Positions 40,660-50,085 of a stretch of 64,000 nt of DNA are shown here, piece by piece. The DNA lies in the NCBI RefSeq assembly GCF_012222825.1, contig NZ_CP038017.1, positions 1,610,181-1,674,180 of the forward strand. Reading direction: 5' to 3'. The DNA comes from Allofrancisella frigidaquae. GTDB taxonomy: Bacteria > Pseudomonadota > Gammaproteobacteria > Francisellales > Francisellaceae. Each line of letters begins with the position of its first letter. The first letter of the stretch is position 1. A program made the position numbers and the translations under genes. The notes beneath the pieces are model-generated. The model saw only the letters and a program-made list of their open reading frames with translations, had not been told where the DNA came from and did not search any database.

Positions 40660-41490
40660 CTACTTTAATCTAACTACTAAAACATCAACGTCTGCTTCAT
40701 GTAGTATCCCACTAGCCGTAGAACCTAAAAAGAATCTGCCAATGGCGCTTCTTCTATGGCTTCCCACAACAATTAGATCATTTCCTTGCTCTTTAGCTTT
40801 TTCTAAAATACTATTAGAAACTCCCCCAATTAACACAGATTTTTCTCCATTAATATCATTTTCTTTGGAAAATTCCTTTATAGCATTTTCTACCTTTGCT
40901 GTTTCATAAGTCATTAAAGATATACTGTCATTTGGTATAACAAAAGCTGTATCTACTGTTGCATTATAGAGCTTAGCTATTTCATTAGCTTTTGCCGCTA
41001 CCGCACATGAATCATTTTCTAAATCTGTAGGCACCAATATCTTTTTGTAGTCTACAATCGCTGTTTGCTTATCTTTACCAACTCGTATAGTTAAAACATC
41101 ACATTTTGCCTTATGTAATACTGCATTAGCAACCGAGCCTAATAATAAGTTAATACCGTGAGTAGCATGTGAGCCCAAAACAATCAGATCGCATTCACTT
41201 TCTTCAGCATATGCAACTATTTCAGAAGCTGGATTACCTATTAAGATTTCATGCTTAATATCCACTCCTGAAACTTTAGCCACTATCTTTGCTAACGCTT
41301 CTTTTGCATCTCTTTCTATAGAGTGCTGGAAATCAACTATAGAAGGTGCAAAAGGTGCCACACAATCAACTACAGAAACAACCTGAAGTTGTTTGATGTT
41401 GTTTTTCTTAGCAAAGTTAACTGCAGAATCAATAACAACATTTGCTTTCTCATAAACATTAATTGCTAACAGTATTTTTTTATATGCCAT
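40660..41490 (-). CDS. Tandem universal stress protein (UspA-type)
   Basis: Two UspA domains in one chain (about 1-140 and 150-276), each with an ATP-loop-like segment: LGSHATHGINLLLGSVAN in the first and VGSHRRSAIGRFFLGSTAS in the second. I place the start at the ATG at 41490 (MAYKKILLAINV), which has AGGAGAG 7 bp upstream. The longer open frame to 41526 lacks a ribosome site. The product is a 276-residue cytoplasmic stress protein. The gene is between IS copy 1 and the lepA region. Confidence 0.88.
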   Translation of the reverse strand: MAYKKILLAINVYEKANVVIDSAVNFAKKNNIKQLQVVSVVDCVAPFAPSIVDFQHSIERDAKEALAKIVAKVSGVDIKHEILIGNPASEIVAYAEESECDLIVLGSHATHGINLLLGSVANAVLHKAKCDVLTIRVGKDKQTAIVDYKKILVPTDLENDSCAVAAKANEIAKLYNATVDTAFVIPNDSISLMTYETAKVENAIKEFSKENDINGEKSVLIGGVSNSILEKAKEQGNDLIVVGSHRRSAIGRFFLGSTASGILHEADVDVLVVRLK

Positions 41491-41810
41491 AGTAGCTCTC
41501 CTAATTTGGACTTCTTTGAACTTCAATTATAGCAAACAATAACTATGAAGAAAAACTTTTATAACTGATTAAATGTTTTACTAGTTAGGACATTAATGTT
41601 TCGAAAAAGCAAGCCACCATACTAACAATAAATATTATACTAATAAAAAACAAAAGTAGAAGTTTTGCGTAAGTAAGGTTCTTACTAAATAGGTTATGGT
41701 TAAAGAATATTTGTTTTGCATAAAAGTCGCAATAGCTACATTTTAAAATTATTTTATAGCATAATAGGTAGCTAAGTTATAACATTAAGAAAAATTGTTT
41801 ATTAAAAAAT
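41491..41810. other. Intergenic region between usp and lepA
   Basis: These 320 bp are AT-rich and should hold the divergent usp and lepA promoters. No consensus -35/-10 pair was secure. On the minus strand, a stretch ending near 41584 can be read as a short hydrophobic peptide (KLLLLFFISIIFIVSMVA), but it has no usable start codon and I do not call a gene. Confidence 0.4.
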
Positions 41811-43601
41811 ATGTACATAAAAAATATTAGGAACTTCTCAATAATCGCTCACATTGATCATGGTAAATCAACGCTTTCAGATAGGTTTATCCAAGTTTGC
41901 AATGGTTTGACTGAACGTGAGATGAAAGAACAAGTTCTAGACTCCATGGATATTGAAAGAGAGCGAGGAATCACAATTAAAGCTCAATCTGTTACTCTAG
42001 ATTATATAGCAAAAGATGGTCAAACTTATAAGCTTAATTTTATTGATACACCAGGGCATGTTGATTTTTCATATGAAGTTTCTCGTTCATTAGCAGCATG
42101 TGAAGGAGCTCTTTTAGTTGTAGATGCTGCTCAGGGAGTAGAAGCGCAAACTGTAGCAAACTGCTATACAGCGATAGAGCAAAACCTAGAGGTTATCCCT
42201 ATATTAAACAAAATTGATCTACCATCTGCAGACCCAGAGAAAGTTGCAGAAGAGATCGAAGAAATTATTGGAATAGATGCAACAGGTGCTACTACATGTA
42301 GCGCAAAAACAGGTTTAGGTGTAGAAGATGTTTTAGAAACTATTGTTGCAAAGGTTCCAGCTCCAGCTGGTAATTCAGATGATAAGTTACAAGCTTTGAT
42401 TATAGATTCATGGTTTGATAACTATCTTGGGGTGGTATCTCTAGTTAGGATCAAAAATGGTACTTTGAAGGTGGGTGAGAAAATCAAAGTAATGTCCACA
42501 GGCAACTCTTATCAAGTTGATAAGGTAGGTGTATTTACTCCTAAAATGAAAGATCTTGATCACTTAAAAGCAGGTGAGGTTGGTTTTATCGTAGCTGGGA
42601 TAAAAGATATCCACGGAGCTCCGGTTGGCGATACTCTTACACATACTCATAACCCTACTGAAAAAGCCGTACCTGGTTTTAAAAAGGTTCAGCCACAAGT
42701 CTATGCTGGGATGTTTACAATAAGCTCAGATGACTACCCTGACTTTAGAGAGGCTCTAGAAAAACTAAGTCTTAACGATGCTTCATTATTTTTTGAGCCA
42801 GAGGTTTCTCAAGCATTAGGTTTTGGTTTTAGATGCGGTTTCTTGGGTATGTTGCATATGGAAATTATCCAGGAAAGATTAGAGAGGGAATATAACCTTG
42901 ATTTAATAACTTCAGCACCAACAGTTGTTTATAAGGCAGTAAAAAAAGATGGTGAAACAGTTGAGGTTGATAACCCTGCTAAACTACCTGACCCGGGAGC
43001 TATACAAGAAATCCAAGAGCCTATAGTTAGGGCTAATATACTTGTGCCAAAAGATTATGTTGGTAGTGTAATTACGCTTTGTATAGAGAAAAGAGGTATC
43101 CAGGTAGATATGAATTATGTAGGTAGTCAGGTCTCTATAGTTTATGATTTACCAATGATAGAAGTTGTATCAGACTTTTTTGATACTCTAAAGTCAGTAA
43201 CCAAAGGTTATGGTTCACTAGATTATGAATTAATCCGTTACGAGCCTGCAGATATGGTTTGCCTAGATGTATTGATAAATGGTGACAAGGTAGATGCGCT
43301 AGCAAGCATCGTTCATAAAGAACAAGCTAAGTACAAAGGTAGAGAGCTAGTTGAAAGGTTAAAAGAACTTATTCCAAGACAAATGTTTGAAGTAGCTATT
43401 CAGGCCGCTATAGGTGGTACAATTGTTGCTAGAAGTACAGTTAAAGCTTTACGTAAAAATGTATTAGCTAAATGCTATGGTGGTGATGTTTCACGTAAGA
43501 AAAAGCTGTTAGAAAAGCAAAAAGAGGGTAAAAAAAGAATGAAAAATATCGGTTCAGTTGAAATCCCTCAAGAAGCTTTTTTATCTGTACTTAAAAAGTA
43601 A
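41811..43601 (+). CDS. lepA: Elongation factor 4 (LepA)
   Basis: LepA is a ribosomal back-translocase GTPase active under stress. The 596-residue protein has the GTPase motifs [13 protein letters not shown] (G1), RGITIKAQS (G2), DTPGHVDF (G3) and NKIDLP (G4), the EF-G-like domains and the LepA-specific C-terminal domain (ending with ...[16 protein letters not shown]). Length is normal. It is followed by mnmA after 14 bp, so the two are co-transcribed. Confidence 0.96.
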   Translation: MYIKNIRNFSIIAHIDHGKSTLSDRFIQVCNGLTEREMKEQVLDSMDIERERGITIKAQSVTLDYIAKDGQTYKLNFIDTPGHVDFSYEVSRSLAACEGALLVVDAAQGVEAQTVANCYTAIEQNLEVIPILNKIDLPSADPEKVAEEIEEIIGIDATGATTCSAKTGLGVEDVLETIVAKVPAPAGNSDDKLQALIIDSWFDNYLGVVSLVRIKNGTLKVGEKIKVMSTGNSYQVDKVGVFTPKMKDLDHLKAGEVGFIVAGIKDIHGAPVGDTLTHTHNPTEKAVPGFKKVQPQVYAGMFTISSDDYPDFREALEKLSLNDASLFFEPEVSQALGFGFRCGFLGMLHMEIIQERLEREYNLDLITSAPTVVYKAVKKDGETVEVDNPAKLPDPGAIQEIQEPIVRANILVPKDYVGSVITLCIEKRGIQVDMNYVGSQVSIVYDLPMIEVVSDFFDTLKSVTKGYGSLDYELIRYEPADMVCLDVLINGDKVDALASIVHKEQAKYKGRELVERLKELIPRQMFEVAIQAAIGGTIVARSTVKALRKNVLAKCYGGDVSRKKKLLEKQKEGKKRMKNIGSVEIPQEAFLSVLKK

Positions 43602-43615
43602 TATGGGATAGAAAT

Positions 43616-44692
43616 ATGTCCAAAAAAGTAATAGTAGGTATTTCAGGAGGAGTTGATTCTTCGGTATCAGCTTTGTTGTTAAAGCAACAAGGCTATGATG
43701 TTACTGGTGTTTTTATGAAAAACTGGGAGGAGGATGATACCGATGAATTTTGTTCTGCTGAACAGGATATAAAAGATGCTCAAGCAGTATGTGACTCTAT
43801 AGGAATACCTTTTAAAAAAATAAATTTCTCTGCTGAATATTGGGATAATGTTTTTAAGCATTTTTTAACTGAATATAAAGCTGGAAGAACTCCTAATCCG
43901 GATATTTTGTGTAATAAAGAAATTAAGTTTAAAGCTTTTCTAAACTACGTTCATCTTTTAGGAGGTGAATATATTGCAACAGGACATTATGCTAGAACTA
44001 GGGTTGCCAAAGATGGTTCTGTACAATTGGTAAAAGGCTTGGATGATAACAAAGATCAGACTTATTTTTTATACACACTAGGACAAGAGCAATTAAAACA
44101 AACTCTATTTCCAATAGGTAATATGCCAAAAGAAAAGGTTCGCCAAATAGCAAAAGAAAACAAGCTTGTTACTTTTGATAAAAAAGATAGCACAGGAATT
44201 TGTTTTATTGGTGAACGTAAATTTAAAGATTTTTTATCTAAATACTTACCTGCCCAAAAAGGCGCAATTCATGACGAAAATGGAATTAAAATTGGTGAAC
44301 ATGATGGCCTTATGTACTATACGATTGGACAACGACAAGGGCTAGGCATAGGCGGGGTAAAAAATCGTCCAGAAATACCTTGGTTTGCAGCAGCAAAAGA
44401 TCTAGAAAATAATGTTTTAATAGCTGTGCAAGGTCATAATCACTCCATGCTTTTTAAAAGTAAATTGCATGCTATAGGCTTAAGTTGGGTAGTTGGTATG
44501 CCCCCATCAAATAATTTTAAATGTAGCGCAAAAGTTAGATACAGACAAAAAGATCAATCTTGTGAAGTTATGGTAAATCCTGATGGCTCTGTAGAAGTGT
44601 ATTTTGACCATCCACAAAGGGCTATAACACCTGGACAATCAGTAGTTTTTTATAGTAAAGACGTTTGTCTAGGTGGTGGAATAATCATCTGA
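43616..44692 (+). CDS. mnmA: tRNA-uridine 2-sulfurtransferase MnmA
   Basis: MnmA makes 2-thiouridine at wobble position 34 of tRNA-Lys, -Glu and -Gln. The 358-residue protein has the PP-loop [13 protein letters not shown], the catalytic cysteines in [12 protein letters not shown] and [12 protein letters not shown], and the tRNA-binding segments. Length is normal. The start lies 14 bp after lepA with an upstream GGGATAG-like stretch. Confidence 0.95.
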   Translation: MSKKVIVGISGGVDSSVSALLLKQQGYDVTGVFMKNWEEDDTDEFCSAEQDIKDAQAVCDSIGIPFKKINFSAEYWDNVFKHFLTEYKAGRTPNPDILCNKEIKFKAFLNYVHLLGGEYIATGHYARTRVAKDGSVQLVKGLDDNKDQTYFLYTLGQEQLKQTLFPIGNMPKEKVRQIAKENKLVTFDKKDSTGICFIGERKFKDFLSKYLPAQKGAIHDENGIKIGEHDGLMYYTIGQRQGLGIGGVKNRPEIPWFAAAKDLENNVLIAVQGHNHSMLFKSKLHAIGLSWVVGMPPSNNFKCSAKVRYRQKDQSCEVMVNPDGSVEVYFDHPQRAITPGQSVVFYSKDVCLGGGIII

Positions 44693-44797
44693 TTGAGGGC
44701 CTAAATTAAATTGTATCATCCAAAATTAATTGAAGTTTCTCTGATTACCTTATTGTTTTTAAGTTTAGTTATGTTTTATAAAAGATACTAACAAAAC

Positions 44798-44825
44798 TTG
44801 AAAAAGCGATAATAGCCCCTATACT
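44798..44825 (+). promoter_or_regulatory. Promoter of the moxR-bat operon
   Basis: TTGAAA (44798-44803) and TATACT (44820-44825) are spaced by 16 bp, a good sigma-70-type match, 36 bp before the moxR GTG. The rest of the 169-bp mnmA-moxR gap is AT-rich and shows nothing else. The promoter should drive the eight-gene operon from moxR onward. Confidence 0.6.
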
Positions 44826-44861
44826 TTACTAAAGCTATGTTTAGACTTTTGGAGAAAGGTT

Positions 44862-45818
44862 GTGTCAGCATATAATCAATTTAGTGAGCTGCTAGAATTT
44901 TTAAATAATAGGGTAGTTGGACAAGAAAATTTAAATAAACGTTTATTAATAGCACTCCTAGCAGGAGGACATTTATTAGTTGAAGGAGCTCCAGGGTTAG
45001 CAAAAACTACAGCTATAAAAACTCTATCAGAATGTATAGATTGCTCATACCACCGAGTGCAATTTACTCCAGACTTGTTACCAGCTGATTTGACAGGCAC
45101 GGAAATATATGTGCCACAACAACAAAGTTTTGAATTTCAATCTGGGCCATTGTTTCACAACCTTCTTTTAGCTGATGAAATAAACAGAGCCCCTGCTAAA
45201 GTTCAATCTGCTCTTCTTGAAGCAATGGGTGAAAAACAAATAACTGTTGGTAAAAAGACTTATCCGCTATCAGATTTATTTATGGTAATGGCTACCCAAA
45301 ATCCTATTGAACAGGAGGGAACTTATCCTTTACCAGAAGCTCAATTAGACAGGTTTATGATGTTCATTAAGATTGAATATCCAGACCCTAAAACAGAAGC
45401 TAAGATATTAGCTATTAGCCGTGGAGAAGCTTTAGGATATAGGTTTGAGCATCCTAATATAACTCAAAAAGTGATTTTGATAGCCCAAAAGGAAGTGCTA
45501 AATATACAGATGTCTCAAGCTGTAGAAGATTACATTATAGAGCTGATATTGGCGACTAGAAATCCAACCAAATATAGTCAAGAGGTGTGTAAGTGGATAT
45601 CTTTTGGAGCAAGCCCAAGAGGCACTATAGCCCTTGATCGAGCAGCAAGAGCTCATGCATGGTTATCCGGTAATGATTTTGTGTCTCCAAGTGATATTCA
45701 TGCAGTCGTGTATGAAGTTTTACGTCATAGAATATTATTGACTTTTGAAGCTGAAGTCGAGGGTATAACAACAGATGACGTTATTACCAGTTTATTAAAG
45801 GTAGTACCAGTTCCATAG
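44862..45818 (+). CDS. moxR: MoxR-family AAA+ ATPase
   Basis: A chaperone-like AAA+ ATPase that heads the Bat operon. The 318-residue protein has a Walker A-like EGAPGLAKTTAIKT, Walker B LLADEINRAPAKVQSALLEAM, sensor 1 ATQNPIEQEGTYPLPEAQLDRFMM and a C-terminal sensor 2 (SFGASPRGTIALDRAARAHA). Translation begins at GTG with GGAG 7 bp upstream. A MoxR homologue of F. tularensis has been linked to stress resistance and virulence; whether this is its orthologue is inference. Confidence 0.93.
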   Translation: MSAYNQFSELLEFLNNRVVGQENLNKRLLIALLAGGHLLVEGAPGLAKTTAIKTLSECIDCSYHRVQFTPDLLPADLTGTEIYVPQQQSFEFQSGPLFHNLLLADEINRAPAKVQSALLEAMGEKQITVGKKTYPLSDLFMVMATQNPIEQEGTYPLPEAQLDRFMMFIKIEYPDPKTEAKILAISRGEALGYRFEHPNITQKVILIAQKEVLNIQMSQAVEDYIIELILATRNPTKYSQEVCKWISFGASPRGTIALDRAARAHAWLSGNDFVSPSDIHAVVYEVLRHRILLTFEAEVEGITTDDVITSLLKVVPVP

Positions 45819-45830
45819 AGGTTAAGCTTA

Positions 45831-46742
45831 ATGAAAAGCTATAAAGGTGTAAAACCTGATATCAATGAGCTATTAAACTATCGTTACCAAGCCAAGACTT
45901 TAAAGCTTTTTGCTAACCAAAAGGTTAATAATGTAAATGCTGGTAATAGTCTTTCTAAAGCAAAAGGTCGAGGTATGGACTTTGATGAGGTCCGTCATTA
46001 TCAAGCTGGTGATGACATTCGTCTAATGAATTGGTCACTTACAGCTAGATTGGGTAAGCCTTATACCAAGGTTTACCATGAAGAAAGAGAGCGTAGAGTA
46101 TATTTTGTGTTAGATCAATGTAACACTATGAAGTTTGGTACTAGAGAGTGCTTCAAATCAGTAAAGGCTGCAAATATTCTGGCTTTAATAGGTTTTGGAG
46201 CTTTAGAAGCTCATGAAAAAGTCGGTGGAATGGTTTTTGATAATAATGGTTATAATTTTTATCCAGCTAAACAAGATAAATCCTCTTTAGTTAAAATGTT
46301 TAATTTTACAGTTGCTGAGGAAGTTGAATATCAGACTAAATCTGAAGGCGGTTTAGCTACTGTTTTAAAATTCTTATATTCAAAAGTACGTAGTAATAGT
46401 GTGATAATACTAATTAGTGATTTCACTGAATTTGATAGCCACGCTCAGCAATATCTGAAGCTTTTGGCTAAAAAAAATCAAATTATAAATATTTTTACTT
46501 ATGATCCTATAGAAAAAGCTTTACCTGCCTTAGATCTTTATTACTTTAGTGATGGTAAAGAAAAATTTGTTTTAGATGCTGCAAGTAAAAAACAAAATCA
46601 AATGTACCAAGATATATACAGTGCAAGATATTCAGCTATAAAAGATTACTCACATAAATATAGGATGGGCTTCGTACAGATAGCAACAAATGATGATTTA
46701 GTAAAAACCATTAACCATGGGATAGTTAACTATGCAAAGTAA
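45831..46742 (+). CDS. DUF58-domain protein of the Bat operon
   Basis: A 303-residue cytoplasmic protein with the DUF58 signature GRGMDFDEVRHYQAGDDIRLMNW and a VWA-like half. The DxSxS MIDAS of typical VWA proteins is altered here (VYFVLDQCNTMKF). It starts 12 bp after moxR and its last 11 bp overlap the next gene. This MoxR-DUF58 pair is the usual layout of MoxR/Bat systems. Confidence 0.9.
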   Translation: MKSYKGVKPDINELLNYRYQAKTLKLFANQKVNNVNAGNSLSKAKGRGMDFDEVRHYQAGDDIRLMNWSLTARLGKPYTKVYHEERERRVYFVLDQCNTMKFGTRECFKSVKAANILALIGFGALEAHEKVGGMVFDNNGYNFYPAKQDKSSLVKMFNFTVAEEVEYQTKSEGGLATVLKFLYSKVRSNSVIILISDFTEFDSHAQQYLKLLAKKNQIINIFTYDPIEKALPALDLYYFSDGKEKFVLDAASKKQNQMYQDIYSARYSAIKDYSHKYRMGFVQIATNDDLVKTINHGIVNYAK

Positions 46743-47208
46743 TAATCTTTTAGAGCAGTTAAAAGATATTTATCTACCTGCTAGAGTGTCTCAATGGTGG
46801 CCATTAGCATACGGTTGGTGGATTGTTATAGGTATTTTTATTGTAGGGCTGCTTTTATTAGTATTTTTTCTCTATAAGAAGAAGAAAAATGAAATATATA
46901 AACAGGCGGTTATAAATGATTTTAAAGCTACAATTCAAAAAACTCTTGAAAATAGACCTCAAGAAGTAATGCTGAATATATCTATTTACTTAAAAAGGGT
47001 AGCTCTACAAAAATTTCCTAATGAAAACGTGAAAGTGTTGCACGGTAATGCTTGGGTTGAGTTTTTAGATACTAAATTAGACAACCAAGAGTTTTCTAAA
47101 TCATCCGGTGGCTTACTCGCTGATAGCTATAAACCACAAACCTTAGAAACTGCTCAGCTACAAGAAATAATTACGGTGTCAGAAAAATGGCTAAGGAGAG
47201 TTTTATGA
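46732..47208 (+). CDS. DUF4381 membrane protein of the Bat operon
   Basis: The 158-residue protein has one transmembrane helix (about 27-48: YGWWIVIGIFIVGLLLLVFFLY) after the short conserved lead LLEQLKDIYLPARVSQWWPLAYG, then a cytoplasmic tail of helices. This matches DUF4381. It overlaps DUF58 by 11 bp and shares ATGA with batA, so the genes are tightly coupled. Function is unknown beyond the operon. Confidence 0.85.
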   Translation: MQSNNLLEQLKDIYLPARVSQWWPLAYGWWIVIGIFIVGLLLLVFFLYKKKKNEIYKQAVINDFKATIQKTLENRPQEVMLNISIYLKRVALQKFPNENVKVLHGNAWVEFLDTKLDNQEFSKSSGGLLADSYKPQTLETAQLQEIITVSEKWLRRVL

Positions 47209-48206
47209 TAAAAATAGAATATCCTTGGTTTTTGGTACTGATAATTTTACCTATATTAATATATTGGATTTTACCTAGAGCGAAAACAGATAAGCAATTA
47301 GCTTTAAAAACTCCTTTTTTCCAGCAAATAAAGTCACAAATTGTAGATAGTAAAAATAGTAATTTTAAGAGTGCTAATTACCTAAAGTATCTATTAGGTA
47401 TTATATGGGCTCTTTTGGTAATTTCAGGTTCCGGGGTGCAATGGTTTGGTAAGCCAATGGATTTGCCACAAAGTGGTCGAGACCTAATGATGGCTATTGA
47501 TTTGTCTGGAAGCATGGCTATACAGGATATGAAAAAATCTGATGGTCAAATGGAAAACCGTTTTGACTTAGTAATGCGTGTTGCTAATGAGTTTCTAGAT
47601 ACCCGTAAAGGTGATAGGGTTGGATTGATACTTTTCGGGAGTAAAGCATATTTACAAGCACCACTTACTTTTGATATTCCGACAGTTAAAAAAATGCTTA
47701 ATGATTCAAGTATAGCTTTACCGGGGCCCCAGACTGCTATAGGTGACGCTATAGGCCTTGCTGTTAAAAAACTGATGCAATACCCGTCTCAATCAAAGGC
47801 TTTGGTATTATTAACAGATGGTGAGAATAATTCAGGAGCATTACAACCATTACAAGCAGCAGAAATTGCTAAACAAAATGGTATAAAAGTCTATACAATA
47901 GGTTTAGGTGGTGGTCAGATGATTGTGCAAACAGCGTTTGGTCAAAGAATTATAGATACTTCTGAAGATTTAGATACTAGTGTGCTTAAAGAGATTGCAC
48001 AAATGACTAAAGGAAAGTTTTTTAGGGCTCAAAATAGTCAAGATCTACAGAAAATTTATCAAGAAATTGACAAACTAGAGCCTGTGGAATCAGATAAAAC
48101 AGTAGTGCGACCAATTACGTATCTTTATCCATGGAGTTTAGGGGCAGCATTACTACTAAGTTTTATTGTCTCAACTATTTGGCTTAAGCGTAGGAGAGGA
48201 CTTTAA
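47205..48206 (+). CDS. batA: BatA-like VWA-domain membrane protein
   Basis: The 333-residue protein has an N-terminal helix, a second helix near residue 60, a VWA domain with intact MIDAS DLSGSM and a third helix at the C-terminus. I start it at 47205 (ATG of ATGATAAAAATAG), because AAGGAGAG lies just before it and the ATGA overlaps the previous stop. The track start 18 bp upstream lies inside the DUF4381 gene. VWA proteins of Bat operons sit in the inner membrane with the VWA domain outside. Confidence 0.9.
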   Translation: MIKIEYPWFLVLIILPILIYWILPRAKTDKQLALKTPFFQQIKSQIVDSKNSNFKSANYLKYLLGIIWALLVISGSGVQWFGKPMDLPQSGRDLMMAIDLSGSMAIQDMKKSDGQMENRFDLVMRVANEFLDTRKGDRVGLILFGSKAYLQAPLTFDIPTVKKMLNDSSIALPGPQTAIGDAIGLAVKKLMQYPSQSKALVLLTDGENNSGALQPLQAAEIAKQNGIKVYTIGLGGGQMIVQTAFGQRIIDTSEDLDTSVLKEIAQMTKGKFFRAQNSQDLQKIYQEIDKLEPVESDKTVVRPITYLYPWSLGAALLLSFIVSTIWLKRRRGL

Positions 48207-48208
48207 TA

Positions 48209-49210
48209 ATGATGTTGCATTTTTTACGTCCATGGTGGCTTTTAGCTTTGATCCCGGCACTGTTTACTGTTGTTTTCTTATTTAGAAATTCAGCAAAAAT
48301 AAATAGTTGGGCTAAATATTGTGACAAGCATTTATTAGATCATTTATTAGTAGGACAAGAATCGAGAATTAAAAAATCATTGTTACCATTAGGTTTTTTA
48401 TTACTTTGGGGATTAGCAATAGTGGCTTTAGCAGGCCCGACATGGAAGTTTAAGGAGACATCCGTATATCAAAAAAGCGTATCGCGAGTGTTAACTTTAG
48501 ATGTCTCTCAATCAATGGATACGACTGATGTTTCTCCAAGCCGTCTTGAACGAGCGAAGTATAAAATATTTGATATTTTAAAGAGAATTACAGAAGGTCA
48601 AGTCGGTATGGTGGTATTTTCAAGTGAAGCTTTTGTAGTTTCTCCCCTTACTTCTGATGCAAAAACTGTAGAGAATTTGGTTTCTGTGTTAAATACAGGT
48701 ATTGTTCCTGTACAAGGTAATGACATTGCTAAAGCTTTGCAAAAATCAGCAGAGTTAATATCGCAAGCTGGAGCAACTGAAGGACAAATAATTTTAATTA
48801 CAGACTCTACACCTAATGAGAAAGCCATAGAAGAGGCTCAAACACTCTCAAACAATGGTATAACAGTAGATGTGTATGCTATAGGTACCCCTAAAGGTGG
48901 TATAGCAAAAGATAAAAATGGTAATTATCTAAAGGATGAACAAGGCAATATAGGATATTTTGGGGTAAATTTGCCGCAGCTACAAAGTTTAGCTAAAGCT
49001 GGTGGTGGTAAGTTGATTACTTTAACAGCTAATAATGATGATGTAAAAGCTTTACTCACAAGCATAAAAAATAATACTGATGCTAAAAAATCTGAGCTGT
49101 CATCAGTAAATATCTTCTGGCAAGATGAAGGGGTTTATATAATCTGGATATTAACTATTTTGAGTGCGTTACTATTTAGAAGAGGTTTTTTGGAGAGAAT
49201 ATGTCGATAA
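48209..49210 (+). CDS. batB: BatB-like VWA-domain membrane protein
   Basis: A second VWA protein of 333 residues with the same layout: two N-terminal helices (residues about 7-25 and 55-75), a VWA domain with intact MIDAS LDVSQSM, and a C-terminal helix near 308-325. It begins 2 bp after batA and its last 10 bp overlap batC. The pair batA/batB probably arose by duplication. Confidence 0.9.
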   Translation: MMLHFLRPWWLLALIPALFTVVFLFRNSAKINSWAKYCDKHLLDHLLVGQESRIKKSLLPLGFLLLWGLAIVALAGPTWKFKETSVYQKSVSRVLTLDVSQSMDTTDVSPSRLERAKYKIFDILKRITEGQVGMVVFSSEAFVVSPLTSDAKTVENLVSVLNTGIVPVQGNDIAKALQKSAELISQAGATEGQIILITDSTPNEKAIEEAQTLSNNGITVDVYAIGTPKGGIAKDKNGNYLKDEQGNIGYFGVNLPQLQSLAKAGGGKLITLTANNDDVKALLTSIKNNTDAKKSELSSVNIFWQDEGVYIIWILTILSALLFRRGFLERICR

Positions 49211-50085
49211 AAAAAATCACGCTTATTATGCTTTTGTTACCTAGTTTAGCTTTAGCTAGTACATGGAGTGATATGTGGCAAACTAAAGATCAACAAGGAA
49301 TGAGTTATTTTGATAAGGCAAAGCATAAAGAGGCCGCTCAAGCATTTGAAAATAATCATTGGAAAGGAGCTTCTTATTATAAGGCTGGGGATTACCAAAA
49401 TGCATACGATGAATTTAAAAAAGATAGTTCGGCAACAGGGTTATATAACCAAGGAAATGCTTTAGCTCATTTAGGTAAATATAAAGAAGCTATAGATGCG
49501 TATAATAAAGCAATACAACAGCGACCAGATTTTGAAGATGCAAAAAATAATTTAGAAATTACAAAAAAACTAGAAAAGCAGCAGCAAAAACAAAATAATT
49601 CTCAAGATAACAAAGATAACAAAGACAACAAAGATAACAAAGACAACAAAGATAACAAAGACAATAAAGACAACAAAGACAACAAAGACAATAAAGACAA
49701 TAAAGACAACAAAGACAATAAAGACAACAAAGACAACAAAGACAACAAAGACAACAAAGACAATAAAGACAACAAAGATAACAAAGATAACAAAGATAAC
49801 AAAGATAACAAAGATAACAAAGATAACAAAGATAACAAAGACAACAAAGATAACAAAGATAACAAAGACAACAAAGATAACAAAGACAACAAAGACAACA
49901 AAGACAACAAAGATAACAAAGACCAGTCTCAACAATATGCAGCTGAGCAAACACGAGAAGACCAGCTTAGTAAGAAAGAAGCAGATAAGTTATTGTCGAT
50001 GATAGATGATGACCCTGGCGGTCTTTTAAAACATAAGTTTGCTAGAGATTACCAAAGAATAGCAGGAGCTAACTATGAAAATTAG
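49201..50085 (+). CDS. batC: BatC-like TPR protein with a 35-copy Asp-Asn-Lys tract
   Basis: The 294-residue protein has a signal peptide ending near ALAST, about two TPR-like helical repeats (about 25-120: GLYNQGNALAHLGKYKEAIDAYNKAI), then 35 exact DNK tripeptides (residues 136-240), a Gln/Ser spacer and a conserved C-terminus (LLSMIDDDPGGLLKHKFARDY). TPR segments and tail match BatC; the DNK block is extra. It overlaps batB by 10 bp and batD by 11 bp. Confidence 0.88.
   Translation: MSIKKITLIMLLLPSLALASTWSDMWQTKDQQGMSYFDKAKHKEAAQAFENNHWKGASYYKAGDYQNAYDEFKKDSSATGLYNQGNALAHLGKYKEAIDAYNKAIQQRPDFEDAKNNLEITKKLEKQQQKQNNSQDNKDNKDNKDNKDNKDNKDNKDNKDNKDNKDNKDNKDNKDNKDNKDNKDNKDNKDNKDNKDNKDNKDNKDNKDNKDNKDNKDNKDNKDNKDNKDNKDNKDNKDNKDQSQQYAAEQTREDQLSKKEADKLLSMIDDDPGGLLKHKFARDYQRIAGANYEN
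49606..49920 (+). repeat. 9-bp tandem repeat (35 units) inside batC
   Basis: Exactly 315 bp made of 35 units of the form GAY-AAY-AAA (D-N-K). Only the third base of the first two codons varies (GAT/GAC, AAC/AAT); AAA is invariant. Runs of identical unit types (for example seven consecutive GATAACAAA units near 49777-49839) suggest repeated local duplication. Length changes by one unit would stay in frame. The reverse strand shows long low-complexity open frames that are artefacts of the repeat. Confidence 0.97.

Noticed and set aside
41584..41720. Small hydrophobic peptide gene on the minus strand upstream of usp
   Set aside because: The hydrophobic frame has no ATG, GTG or TTG at a sensible place and no ribosome site; the only nearby ATG is in another frame and gives 28 codons.
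49559..49954. Three long reverse-strand open frames opposite batC
   Set aside because: They are low-complexity Leu/Cys/Val/Phe strings produced by the 9-bp repeat read backwards and have no start site or homology-like content.
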